Shown here piece by piece: positions 1 to 7,340 of a stretch of DNA of 44,740 bases. Numbering within the stretch: position 1 is the first letter of the stretch; every line of letters begins with the position of its first letter. The notes under the pieces are model-generated. The model was not told the origin of the DNA, did no database searches, and saw only the letters and a program-made list of their open reading frames with translations. This DNA is from a virus, in IMG/VR virus record IMGVR_UViG_3300042520_001052, positions 1 through 44,740 of that record; one strand, given 5' to 3'. The position numbers and the translations under genes are program-made.

Positions 1-194
1 CTAGAGCCAGAATCTCCAGAGCCTCCTGAGCTGCCACCAAAGAGGCCACCAATACCTGATAGCAGATAGTTACTAGCAACATCTTGCAGCACACCTAGGA
101 ACTCAGAACCTCCACCTGTTCTTTGCTCTCCTGACACTGGGTCAAAGGTAGCTGACTTAAGACCTTCAGCCATACTACCAGCAGCAGACTCGAA
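1..194. repeat. Left copy of the 194-bp terminal overlap
   Basis: This stretch is repeated at 44547-44740, base for base except position 67 (T here, G at 44613). The two copies lie in one continuous reading frame across the join, which is what a circular or circularly permuted genome gives when an assembler leaves overlapping ends. The unique genome is then about 44,546 bp. A short physical direct terminal repeat cannot be excluded, but packaging ends inside a virion gene reading frame are less likely. Confidence 0.95.
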
Positions 195-806
195 GTTAAT
201 ATCAAAGATGCTACCAAGATCAGGAGTCTTAACTGTAGGTGTGAAGTCAATGTTACTAGCAGCAGGAGCGCTAGTGCTATCACTTCCAAATCCTTTCATA
301 AGCTTACTGCCTAGCATCAAACCGCCAATACCAAGGGCGGCCATCATTGGGTCAATAGCAGCCCCAGTTTGCTCAGTACCAGTTTGAGTCATAGTGTCAG
401 TAGCGGTAAGCTGACCAAGTGTACCTGCTGCTGCAATCTTCTGGTCAGTAGCTTTATTCTGTTGATTCAAGTCTAACTCAGCAGCTTTAGCGGCAGCAGT
501 AGCACCAAGCTGATTGACATTCTCTTTAGTAGCACTACTATTATATATGCCAGAGCCTCTTTCAGCAGAGCCAATACTTGGCATACCTTGTCTGAACATC
601 AAGTCAATAGCATTTTGCACGGCAGCATTAGTATTAGGAGCAGCCTGACCTAAGATGCTGGTAAGAGCATTAGTGGACGCAGAGCTGGCTGACTTAGCAG
701 AAGTGGTAGTCTTGGTGCCTGTCTGCTTACCAGAGCCTACGAATAGTTGAACAAGGGATGGAATAGCAGACAGGATGCTGCTACCTGAATTAGTTGGTAA
801 TGCCAT
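1..806 (-). CDS. Internal virion protein, gp14-like position (N-terminal part; continues at the right end of the window)
   Basis: This is the 5' part of a gene broken by the contig ends. ATG is at 806-804, with GAGGA a few bases upstream. The frame stays open to base 1 and continues at 44546, ending at the stop at 44249. Joined, it is 1104 nt and 367 aa. The N-terminal two thirds is low-complexity, rich in Ser, Thr, Ala and Gln, with a short Gly/Leu-rich segment (GIGGLMLG). This resembles small internal or ejection proteins of podoviruses. It is followed in the late operon by a 642-aa coiled-coil protein and a 1654-aa protein, the same size order as T7 genes 14, 15 and 16, so a role in the ejection apparatus is inferred from position. 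The two terminal copies differ at one codon (Tyr here, Ser in the right copy). Confidence 0.75.
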   Translation of the reverse strand, partial: MALPTNSGSSILSAIPSLVQLFVGSGKQTGTKTTTSAKSASSASTNALTSILGQAAPNTNAAVQNAIDLMFRQGMPSIGSAERGSGIYNSSATKENVNQLGATAAAKAAELDLNQQNKATDQKIAAAGTLGQLTATDTMTQTGTEQTGAAIDPMMAALGIGGLMLGSKLMKGFGSDSTSAPAASNIDFTPTVKTPDLGSIFDINFESAAGSMAEGLKSATFDPVSGEQRTGGGSEFLGVLQDVASNYLLSGIGGLFGGSSGGSGDSGS

Positions 807-836
807 TATGAATTCCTCACGATTATGATTAAGTTA

Positions 837-1577
837 TTATCCTATCCTAGTACCATATATGGTTCCTAGTACTGACCATGTTACTAAAGAGTCACCATCT
901 ACTGCTGGCCCTGCGGCTCCTCCAAGCCCTCCGCTATAAGAGCCAGTAACAGATGAAGCACCACCACCACCAGCACTTCCGTAGAATCCTCCATTACCTC
1001 CTTGTGTCCACATGTAACCGCCAGCACCTGGAGCTTCTAGTGTGCTATTAGCGCCAGCAAGTCCAGGGCTAGAATTAGAGCTAGTACCTCCCCTACCACC
1101 GTTAGCGAGTCCAGCTCCAGCGCCACCACCACCTCCTGGCCCCATAGCGCCACCGCCACCTCCTCCACCACCTCCAGCTATTGCGCCATTATTAGTAATA
1201 GTAGTAGGAACTCTCACTTTAAGAGCTATAGAACCAGAACCTCCTGGCTTACCGGTAGCAGGGCCAGCACCGCCTCCAGGAACAAGATCACCGCCAGCAC
1301 CTCCATCACCACCTCTACCAAGTATCGCTCCATTATTAATAAGAGTTACAGTTGAGCCAGTAGGCAGCGTACCAGTATCCAAAGCTGGCACTCCAGCAAT
1401 GGCACTGAATACCCTAGCGCCAGCGCCAATACTGACTACAGGGTGCACAACACTAATGCCATCCCAACCATTAGCAGTAAGCATATTGGCCACATTGACA
1501 TTAGCTGTATCAGTAAGTATGGCAAGACCTGAGCTACCGCCTATTGGGGCATTCATCATATGCAAGATGCCAGCCAT
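837..1577 (-). CDS. Glycine-rich tail-tip adhesin-like protein
   Basis: A 246-aa protein whose start overlaps the stop of the upstream gene (TAATG at 1577). Residues 1-90 look like a compact beta-rich or attachment region. Residues about 90-220 consist of long Gly runs (one has nine consecutive Gly) broken by short Asn/Ala/Ser segments, and the end is a short beta-like motif. This pattern is known from the polyglycine-II sandwich of receptor-binding tips such as T-even gp38 and from many podovirus fibre tips. It is the last gene of the fibre cluster (RCC1 fibre, nozzle-like protein, 152-aa protein, this gene). A receptor-binding role is inferred; the glycine architecture is seen directly. The high G/C of the Gly codons creates a spurious Pro-rich frame on the other strand. 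Confidence 0.7.
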   Translation of the reverse strand: MAGILHMMNAPIGGSSGLAILTDTANVNVANMLTANGWDGISVVHPVVSIGAGARVFSAIAGVPALDTGTLPTGSTVTLINNGAILGRGGDGGAGGDLVPGGGAGPATGKPGGSGSIALKVRVPTTITNNGAIAGGGGGGGGGAMGPGGGGGAGAGLANGGRGGTSSNSSPGLAGANSTLEAPGAGGYMWTQGGNGGFYGSAGGGGASSVTGSYSGGLGGAAGPAVDGDSLVTWSVLGTIYGTRIG

Positions 1578-2035
1578 TACGATACTCCAGCACCAAGTAC
1601 AATCCAGGTATTAGAACCAATACGTCTTATGGTGGCACAACCCCAGTTACTAATAGTCTTGTCGCCAACGCTAGTAGTACCTGCTAACACGAGTGTGACG
1701 CCAGAATCAGCAATGAGGCTAATGCTAGCTGAGCTAATATTGACAACACTAATAGTAGCTCCAAGGGGAAACTTGTAACCGATCGTAGTTTCATTAGGAA
1801 CTGTGACATCTGCTGTTGTTTCAATGCATTGCCCCCTATCAGTATAAGTAAGAATATATGGAGAATCTTGGATATTAGGCGGAATATCAAGATACTTATC
1901 AGTACCAGTTTGAAGCTGCCTAAGAGCAGTATAGATAATACTAAGCTCCCTGAACATTTCAGGATCAGTAGTATTAGGACTGATAGGCAGCCTCATATCA
2001 ATAGTATTACTTGGTGTAATAAAGTTATCAGCCAT
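1577..2035 (-). CDS. Tail-associated structural protein, 152 aa
   Basis: A small protein with an N-terminal segment containing MRLPISPNT and a predicted helix (about residues 25-45). Its C-terminal half is beta-rich and contains the motifs ISLIADSGVT and WGCATIRRIGSNTW. That C-terminal pattern (a hydrophobic beta strand, then a loop, then a Trp near the end) is common at the ends of phage fibre and baseplate proteins. The stop overlaps the start of the glycine-rich tip gene, so the two are likely translationally coupled and may act together as tip and chaperone or as adjacent parts of the fibre. The exact function is unknown. Confidence 0.6.
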   Translation of the reverse strand: MADNFITPSNTIDMRLPISPNTTDPEMFRELSIIYTALRQLQTGTDKYLDIPPNIQDSPYILTYTDRGQCIETTADVTVPNETTIGYKFPLGATISVVNISSASISLIADSGVTLVLAGTTSVGDKTISNWGCATIRRIGSNTWIVLGAGVS

Positions 2036-2051
2036 TACTTGCTCCTATTTC

Positions 2052-3674
2052 CTACCTGTTACCATTCTTACTGAATACTAGCACTAATGCTGTAATATGA
2101 AATGCCCCTTTAATAAGCAAGCTATGATTCTGACCTATTGATAAGCAATCATACTGTCTGATACCATCAGCTACCTCCTCATGGGGGTCATAAGTAAGAT
2201 AAGGGTTCTTACCATCTATGCTAGTAAGCACCTTAACTTTAAAATTGGCGTTATCAGAATCAATACTCTCAATAGTGAACCCTTGGATAGCTACAGTATT
2301 AGCCCTGAATATCTGATACTTACCAAGCAACAAAACAGCATCAGAATTGTAATCTCCGTATTCCACAATAGCCATCTTAACAGCGCCATTAGCTGCCATT
2401 ACTGCTAAAGAGTGTCTTGCTGATGGTGCTATGTTCTTATTGACACTCATACTATTATAGGTATCGGTAGCATAAGATTGATATGATACTAGCCCGATAT
2501 CATAATAGGTTGGAATACTGAATAACACTTCATAACTGACTTCAAATAGCTGCACGTGATCTTGCTTAAGCTTACCCCATCTCTTAAGAGCTACATCATA
2601 TACAAGAGTATAACGATATAGAGTTGGGCCATAGCTAATACATAGGAACCTTGAAGCCACGAAAGCAAGTCGCACCTTAAGGTTACTAGCTAGGTATTCC
2701 AAGCTGAAAGTATTAGTGGCTGTGTCAAAGTCCTCATAGACCCTACCGCCGATAAAGTCACTAGCTGCAGGATGGAGTGTTGTACAGCCTCCAAGAGTTA
2801 CCTTTAGCAGTCCGGCTGTTGTCCAAGCATAGTTGCTATTATCCTCACCAGTGCTTGTTACTGAAGTTATATCAGCAATACCACTGCCATTGGGGGCCTC
2901 CTTGAATAACCAAGGATATTGCACGTTACCGGAGAAGCTGGCCACAACAATGTTACCTTGACAATATACAGCAAAGCCAACACCGACTGGGGACAAGAAT
3001 ATGATATTACCAATAGCAGCAGTCGGGGTACCTGAACCGGCACCTGTAATCTGACTAGCTTTGAAATCAAGCACATCAAGAGCAGATGACCAATACAATG
3101 TACTACCATCATGAGCTAGCATATAGTTATTACTAGCAGAAATACCAGTAATTGATGCATTGGTTAGTGGGCTATCCCATTGTATATTAGCAGGGTCAAG
3201 CTCTTGGTTAATAAGATCAACACTGAATATGCCCCAGTTAGCATAGCATATGAATGTAGTGCCAGTAACATTAGCAGTTGTAACCTGACCTGATGCTGGT
3301 TGACCTGGTGGTGTCACTTCCTTCCACGCCCTGGTAATACTGGATAGCATGTATGTCTTACCTTCCAAGCATATTGCTATAAGTCCTCTGTTACCATCAA
3401 AGTCCTTAACCTGAAATACTTTATCAAATGTAAGAACACCATCAACTCCAGCTATAGCATCAACATAAGATACTGACTTATAACCATGAATTGATGGCAT
3501 TACATTGTGCATATAGTATGCCTCAGGTATGCCCTTATCATTAGCGCCTTTATCAAAAAGACTTTGCTGATAATTCTGGTCTATAGCTGGCTGAATAACA
3601 GTCTTACCTTGAAACTTGCTGATAAGAGGAAATTCTTCATCATTAAGGTTTGCTCTATAGTATACCTGAGTCAT
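2052..3674 (-). CDS. Tail hub/nozzle-like virion protein, 540 aa
   Basis: A 540-aa protein with no signal peptide or membrane segment. It is rich in predicted beta strands with repeated aromatic-Gly turns, as in beta-propeller tail proteins. The N-terminus (residues 1-50) carries Asn/Asp-rich acidic segments, and a PSIHGYKSV motif follows near residue 60. In size and in position between the fibre genes it fits the tail nozzle or stabilisation proteins of podoviruses (T7 gp12- or P22 gp10-type). No diagnostic motif was found, so this assignment rests on size, composition and position. Confidence 0.55.
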   Translation of the reverse strand: MTQVYYRANLNDEEFPLISKFQGKTVIQPAIDQNYQQSLFDKGANDKGIPEAYYMHNVMPSIHGYKSVSYVDAIAGVDGVLTFDKVFQVKDFDGNRGLIAICLEGKTYMLSSITRAWKEVTPPGQPASGQVTTANVTGTTFICYANWGIFSVDLINQELDPANIQWDSPLTNASITGISASNNYMLAHDGSTLYWSSALDVLDFKASQITGAGSGTPTAAIGNIIFLSPVGVGFAVYCQGNIVVASFSGNVQYPWLFKEAPNGSGIADITSVTSTGEDNSNYAWTTAGLLKVTLGGCTTLHPAASDFIGGRVYEDFDTATNTFSLEYLASNLKVRLAFVASRFLCISYGPTLYRYTLVYDVALKRWGKLKQDHVQLFEVSYEVLFSIPTYYDIGLVSYQSYATDTYNSMSVNKNIAPSARHSLAVMAANGAVKMAIVEYGDYNSDAVLLLGKYQIFRANTVAIQGFTIESIDSDNANFKVKVLTSIDGKNPYLTYDPHEEVADGIRQYDCLSIGQNHSLLIKGAFHITALVLVFSKNGNR

Positions 3675-3697
3675 AGTTATAAGCCCTGTTAAACTGT

Positions 3698-5686
3698 TTA
3701 AGCTGTTACTTGTCTGAATTGAGCACTGAAGAATCCATCATCATGGTATTTTCTACCTTGACCTCCACCTAGTGCCCACTGTCTACCGTCACTGGATGCA
3801 ATTACTACAGAGCCATTGATAGCGTCAGTATTACCGTTATTTGCCATATCGACTATAGCATTAATTTGAGAACCTCCCCAACCATCAGCAGTATTCCATG
3901 GAGCTGGAATCTTTTGAGCTAGCTGATTAGATGTAGCTGATGCTGAAGTAGCACTAACAATGTTAATACCTTCACAGTTACCGTGAATCCATAAGCCATC
4001 ATTAGCATCAACTATTAGCCAACCGCCGCCTGTGCTAACCATAGCTTGAAAAGGTAGCACGTACTTGATACCAGTTCTAGGATATGCAGCAGGTGTAGTG
4101 TTAACAGAGCCATCAATAGTAGTTACAGAGCTGTTAGTATTCTGTGCAGTAGCACTCGGCTGTGCTGGAGCATTAACTGGAGTTGTAACAGTACCATTGC
4201 CACACTGACCATTGGCATTGTAGCCCCAATTATATATAGTACCATTAGGGGCCGCAGGGGTTCCACCAAGAGCTGCTACTGACAGCCAGGTAAAATAAAT
4301 ACTACTATATGAGCCAGCTATAGTTTGGTAACTTGTCTGTTGAGTAGTGCCACCATTACCTATAGTGCCATAGGTGTTCTGACCACAAGCAAGCAAAGTT
4401 CCATCTGTCTTAATAGCAAAAGAGCTACATCCTGTTTGCGTAGTTGTAGTCACCATAGCTTGATGCGCTTCAACCTGATAAATACTGGTGAGAGCTGCGA
4501 TAGCTACAAATGAATGATTAGCTGAGTTATTAGTAGTAGTTCCTATACCTAAAGCACCGTTACTATTATCGCCACAAGCATAACCTTGACCTGAACTGTC
4601 AACAATAAGGGTGTGAAGTCCAGAACCGCTAATTTGTACAGCTTTCTTAAGCGGGTCAGCAGTTAGGAAGCCTGAGTTACCAGCAATGAGTGTTGGAGTA
4701 CTAATGATGGCAGTATTGCTACCAATACCAAGCTGCCCAAAGTTATTAATACCCCAAGCAAACACACGTCCGTTCACATCAATAGCATGAACAGTCTTAC
4801 CTTGTAGTGTATTAGCATATGTAGGATTAGGGGTAATACCACATTGCTGACCGACATGTAGGCCCACAATAGTATTAGGTAAGCTGTTATAAGTACTAGC
4901 AGGCCCTAAGTATGGAATCTTAATCCAAGCATACTGGTCAGTAGTATTGCCAGTACCTAGCAAGCCTTGGGCGCCACTACCAATAGCAAATACATAGCCA
5001 AGCTTAGTAAGTGCAAGCAAGGTATTACCAGCAACATAAACCTGAACAAAATAATCTCCTGATGCCATAACACCATTTAAGGCAGAGAAGTTATTAAGAA
5101 CTCTGGTGCCAAAGGTATCACCAAGGTTATTAGTGCCAGCAAATCTAAATGCTACATCATTACCTCTTACTACAACTTCATGGTTCTCATTAAGCCACAC
5201 ATGGAAAGTTGAGCCAAGGTATCTTGCTTGGCTACGCTTAACTGGGCCACAAGCAGGGTTAGGCAATCCGTTATTAGCAAAATAGTTAGTACCTGAATCA
5301 ATAAGCCAAGGGGTTGTAGCTGAAGCTGCTACTAGGGGCAAATCGCTAGTAAGGACTTCTGGCCCTTTGTAGCTAGTATTATTAGCCCAAGCGGGCTTAC
5401 CTGAAGTGGCAGCAGTAAGCACTTGACCAGCACCTCCTATTGGCAGCCTTGCAGCGCCTGAGGTATCCTGGAATAGCAAGTCACCGGTAGTGGTAAGCAC
5501 ATTACTACCTTGACTCATAATATCCCAATAGGTAGCATTAGTTGGTATCTGACCAATAACGGAAGCTACCTTACATACATAGCTATTACCATTATAGCTT
5601 ACAGCTTGGTTCTTGGTATAAGTGGTGGCGCCACTATAGGCCCCTTTCCACACTATAGCAAGCTGCCCTAAATTAAGTGTTGTCAT
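3698..5686 (-). CDS. Tail fibre with RCC1-type beta-propeller repeats
   Basis: A 662-aa protein. Residues about 12-58 look like a carbohydrate-binding module of the 5/12 type (W-K-x-Y at the start, AVSYNGNSYVC in the middle, YWDIM at the end), which is often used as a fibre attachment or sugar-binding unit. From about residue 160 to the end there are seven or eight repeats of a strand, DxxGxxxxxG, then a GxLGxG-like turn. Clear copies lie near 223-247 (GLLGTGN), 300-324 (GRVFAWGINNFGQLGIG), 358-384 (GALGIG), 422-446 and 480-499. This is the signature of RCC1 propellers. In a fibre operon next to the glycine-rich tip it most likely forms the body or receptor-binding domain of the fibre. Confidence 0.75.
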   Translation of the reverse strand: MTTLNLGQLAIVWKGAYSGATTYTKNQAVSYNGNSYVCKVASVIGQIPTNATYWDIMSQGSNVLTTTGDLLFQDTSGAARLPIGGAGQVLTAATSGKPAWANNTSYKGPEVLTSDLPLVAASATTPWLIDSGTNYFANNGLPNPACGPVKRSQARYLGSTFHVWLNENHEVVVRGNDVAFRFAGTNNLGDTFGTRVLNNFSALNGVMASGDYFVQVYVAGNTLLALTKLGYVFAIGSGAQGLLGTGNTTDQYAWIKIPYLGPASTYNSLPNTIVGLHVGQQCGITPNPTYANTLQGKTVHAIDVNGRVFAWGINNFGQLGIGSNTAIISTPTLIAGNSGFLTADPLKKAVQISGSGLHTLIVDSSGQGYACGDNSNGALGIGTTTNNSANHSFVAIAALTSIYQVEAHQAMVTTTTQTGCSSFAIKTDGTLLACGQNTYGTIGNGGTTQQTSYQTIAGSYSSIYFTWLSVAALGGTPAAPNGTIYNWGYNANGQCGNGTVTTPVNAPAQPSATAQNTNSSVTTIDGSVNTTPAAYPRTGIKYVLPFQAMVSTGGGWLIVDANDGLWIHGNCEGINIVSATSASATSNQLAQKIPAPWNTADGWGGSQINAIVDMANNGNTDAINGSVVIASSDGRQWALGGGQGRKYHDDGFFSAQFRQVTA

Positions 5687-5695
5687 TCATATCTC

Positions 5696-6163
5696 CTAGT
5701 AAGTTAATATCAATTCGCCAGCATTATTAATTGCTAGGCTAGTATTATTTGGTGCAAATGTCCATGATTCGTAATCCTCGGTATCCCAAGTACCAGTACC
5801 GTAATCAGCTACTAGATTATATTCTGAATCTTGCCTGATACCTAAGAACATTACCTGATTGACTACAGCTCCTGATATGGAGCCAAGAATAGTAGCAACT
5901 AAGTTATCAACATACTGCTTAGCAGTAGCTGATTCAGGGTCACTTGGAACCAGTGGAACCTTAAGTTGCCCAAGACTAGTATCGCCTGAATTCTTAAGGT
6001 AGCCTACAGCAGCCAAGTTAAGAGCATTAAGCTGGGTAGTAATGTTACTGAATTGAGCAAGATAGTAAGCTTTAATAGCTCTTATCTCCTCAGCGGTATA
6101 TGGGCCAGAATAATCGCTAGCAAGAGGGGCACTAGCATTAGCTGCATCAACAATGTATGCCAT
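5696..6163 (-). CDS. Short tail-fibre-like protein, 155 aa
   Basis: The middle of the protein (residues 58-85) reads as a typical fibre module, with NSGDTSLGQLKVP followed by a segment ending in AKQYVDN. Such segments are common in trimeric tail fibres of podoviruses and prophages. The N-terminal 50 residues are helical, and the C-terminal 50 form a small aromatic beta domain. The stop at 5696 lies 10 bp before the RCC1 fibre, and the start overlaps the stop of the adaptor gene (TAATG), which suggests coupling. It may be an anchor that joins the fibre to the tail. The function is inferred. Confidence 0.6.
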   Translation of the reverse strand: MAYIVDAANASAPLASDYSGPYTAEEIRAIKAYYLAQFSNITTQLNALNLAAVGYLKNSGDTSLGQLKVPLVPSDPESATAKQYVDNLVATILGSISGAVVNQVMFLGIRQDSEYNLVADYGTGTWDTEDYESWTFAPNNTSLAINNAGELILTY

Positions 6164-6795
6164 TAGATTGCTCCTATTTCATTTCTGATAATGTCAAGCC
6201 TGTTCTCTTGAGTCATAGCTAGCTGCATTTTATACTCCTCAGACTTACCAATGATTCTAAATATCTCAGCAGCAGCATGAGTATATAGCACGTAATCGTA
6301 AAGGTCAGCCATCCAATCAGAATAGTTAGCCAACACGCTAGTGCTAGGTACAGCATAATACGTGATAAGAACATTATCCACCTGCCTAGGAGCTACTATA
6401 TTAAGGTTACTGCCAAAGCGGTACCAATAGGATTGGTACTCTTGATTATAACCATCGAATAAGTTATCAGGTGCCCGCTCTTTGAATACTAGCTTACCGT
6501 AATAGCCTGAGCTAGATTGGATACTGGCAGGTTGACTAGCTAATGCTTCCTCAATCTCCATTATCTTTCTAGCTGATGGATGCATACCAAGAGAAGCTAA
6601 TGACAACTCATAACGATAATTGTTAGGGTTAGGTTGAGTCAGAGCTTGTAGCTTCTTAGCTAAATCCCTTGGATAATCCATTGCTGAGTGTTCTTTAATG
6701 ATAGCTCTTTTAAGCGCCAGAATAGTTTCATTAACCAAGTCAGGACGCTTAGTGACAGTAATAACACTATCCTGTAATTCCGCAAATGTTGTCAT
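6163..6795 (-). CDS. Head-tail adaptor / tail tube-like protein, 210 aa
   Basis: The size and overall pattern resemble podovirus adaptor proteins (T7 gp11 / P22 gp4-type; the phage adaptor family). There is an N-terminal helical segment starting FAELQDSV, a central beta segment with WYRFGSNLNI, a strand VLITYYA, then a C-terminal helical part (YDYVLYTHAAAEIFRIIGK) rich in aromatic and charged residues. It lies between the capsid and fibre genes, where adaptors are expected. It would sit under the portal and join head to tail. Moderately sure from pattern and synteny. Confidence 0.65.
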   Translation of the reverse strand: MTTFAELQDSVITVTKRPDLVNETILALKRAIIKEHSAMDYPRDLAKKLQALTQPNPNNYRYELSLASLGMHPSARKIMEIEEALASQPASIQSSSGYYGKLVFKERAPDNLFDGYNQEYQSYWYRFGSNLNIVAPRQVDNVLITYYAVPSTSVLANYSDWMADLYDYVLYTHAAAEIFRIIGKSEEYKMQLAMTQENRLDIIRNEIGAI

Positions 6796-6807
6796 TAGCC
6801 TTGCTCC

Positions 6808-7266
6808 TTATTTCTTAGCACCTAGTTGTGGCTTAGTGGGAGCTGCTGGAGCAGATGGAGCACTATTCTCAATAAAACCAGCACCTTCCATAACAGCAGG
6901 GTTCTCAGCTACCAGCTCATTAACAGTGCCAGTTACCAAAGCTTGCGCTAATTGACTATCCAGTTCAGCTACTGCTGCATTAGGCTTAGTACCCATGCTG
7001 GTCATAATGCCTTGTACCAAGTTATTGGCTTGATTAGAGCCTACAATCGTATGCACAACAGGAGCCGCTTCAGTTGTTGGGTCATATTCGCGAATAGAGT
7101 ATTGGCCTTCGCTGGTAGCTTTAAGCCACTTCTCAAGAGCTTCTTGCTTAGCTTCATCATGAACTATGGAGATGCCGTCTTTGAAACTAACAGTTCCGAG
7201 TTCAAGTCCTAAGTCAAGAGACATTACTACACCTCTGTTACCAAAATCATATACTTTTGATGCCAT
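6808..7266 (-). CDS. Hypothetical virion-cluster protein, 152 aa
   Basis: The start is taken at the ATG at 7266 rather than 7284, because GAGGA lies seven bases upstream of 7266 and the upstream codons overlap that ribosome site. The N-terminus (MASKVYDFGNRG) is beta-like, the middle is acidic and helical, and the C-terminus (about residues 128-152) is a flexible Ala/Pro-rich tail ending GAKK. It follows the major capsid gene and precedes the adaptor, a position often held by head decoration or completion proteins. No family was recognised. Confidence 0.6.
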   Translation of the reverse strand: MASKVYDFGNRGVVMSLDLGLELGTVSFKDGISIVHDEAKQEALEKWLKATSEGQYSIREYDPTTEAAPVVHTIVGSNQANNLVQGIMTSMGTKPNAAVAELDSQLAQALVTGTVNELVAENPAVMEGAGFIENSAPSAPAAPTKPQLGAKK

Positions 7267-7293
7267 GTTATTTTCCTCAATCATTTATAATAG

Positions 7294-7307
7294 AGCCATC
7301 CTTGGCT
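7294..7307 (-). other. Hairpin with AAGGAT loop downstream of the capsid gene
   Basis: On the minus strand AGCC and GGCT pair around the six-base loop AAGGAT. The hairpin lies between the stop of the major capsid gene and the next gene, preceded by TAGTAAGGAT. Very similar hairpins occur at 27777-27792, 34858-34871 and 37321-37334, all at gene ends. A role in mRNA 3'-end processing, stability or partial termination is possible but not shown. Confidence 0.5.
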
Positions 7308-7340
7308 ATGAATCCTTACTAACTAGCTGCTGTTATACTA

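Noticed and set aside
1-194. Physical direct terminal repeat of a T7-like linear genome
   Set aside because: The repeat lies inside a virion gene that reads through the join, and the length equals what an assembler leaves on a circular contig. Coverage data would be needed to revive this.
1042-1614. Long Pro-rich open frame on the plus strand
   Set aside because: It is the antisense of the glycine-rich adhesin: Gly codons read backwards give Pro. No ribosome site and no operon on this strand here.
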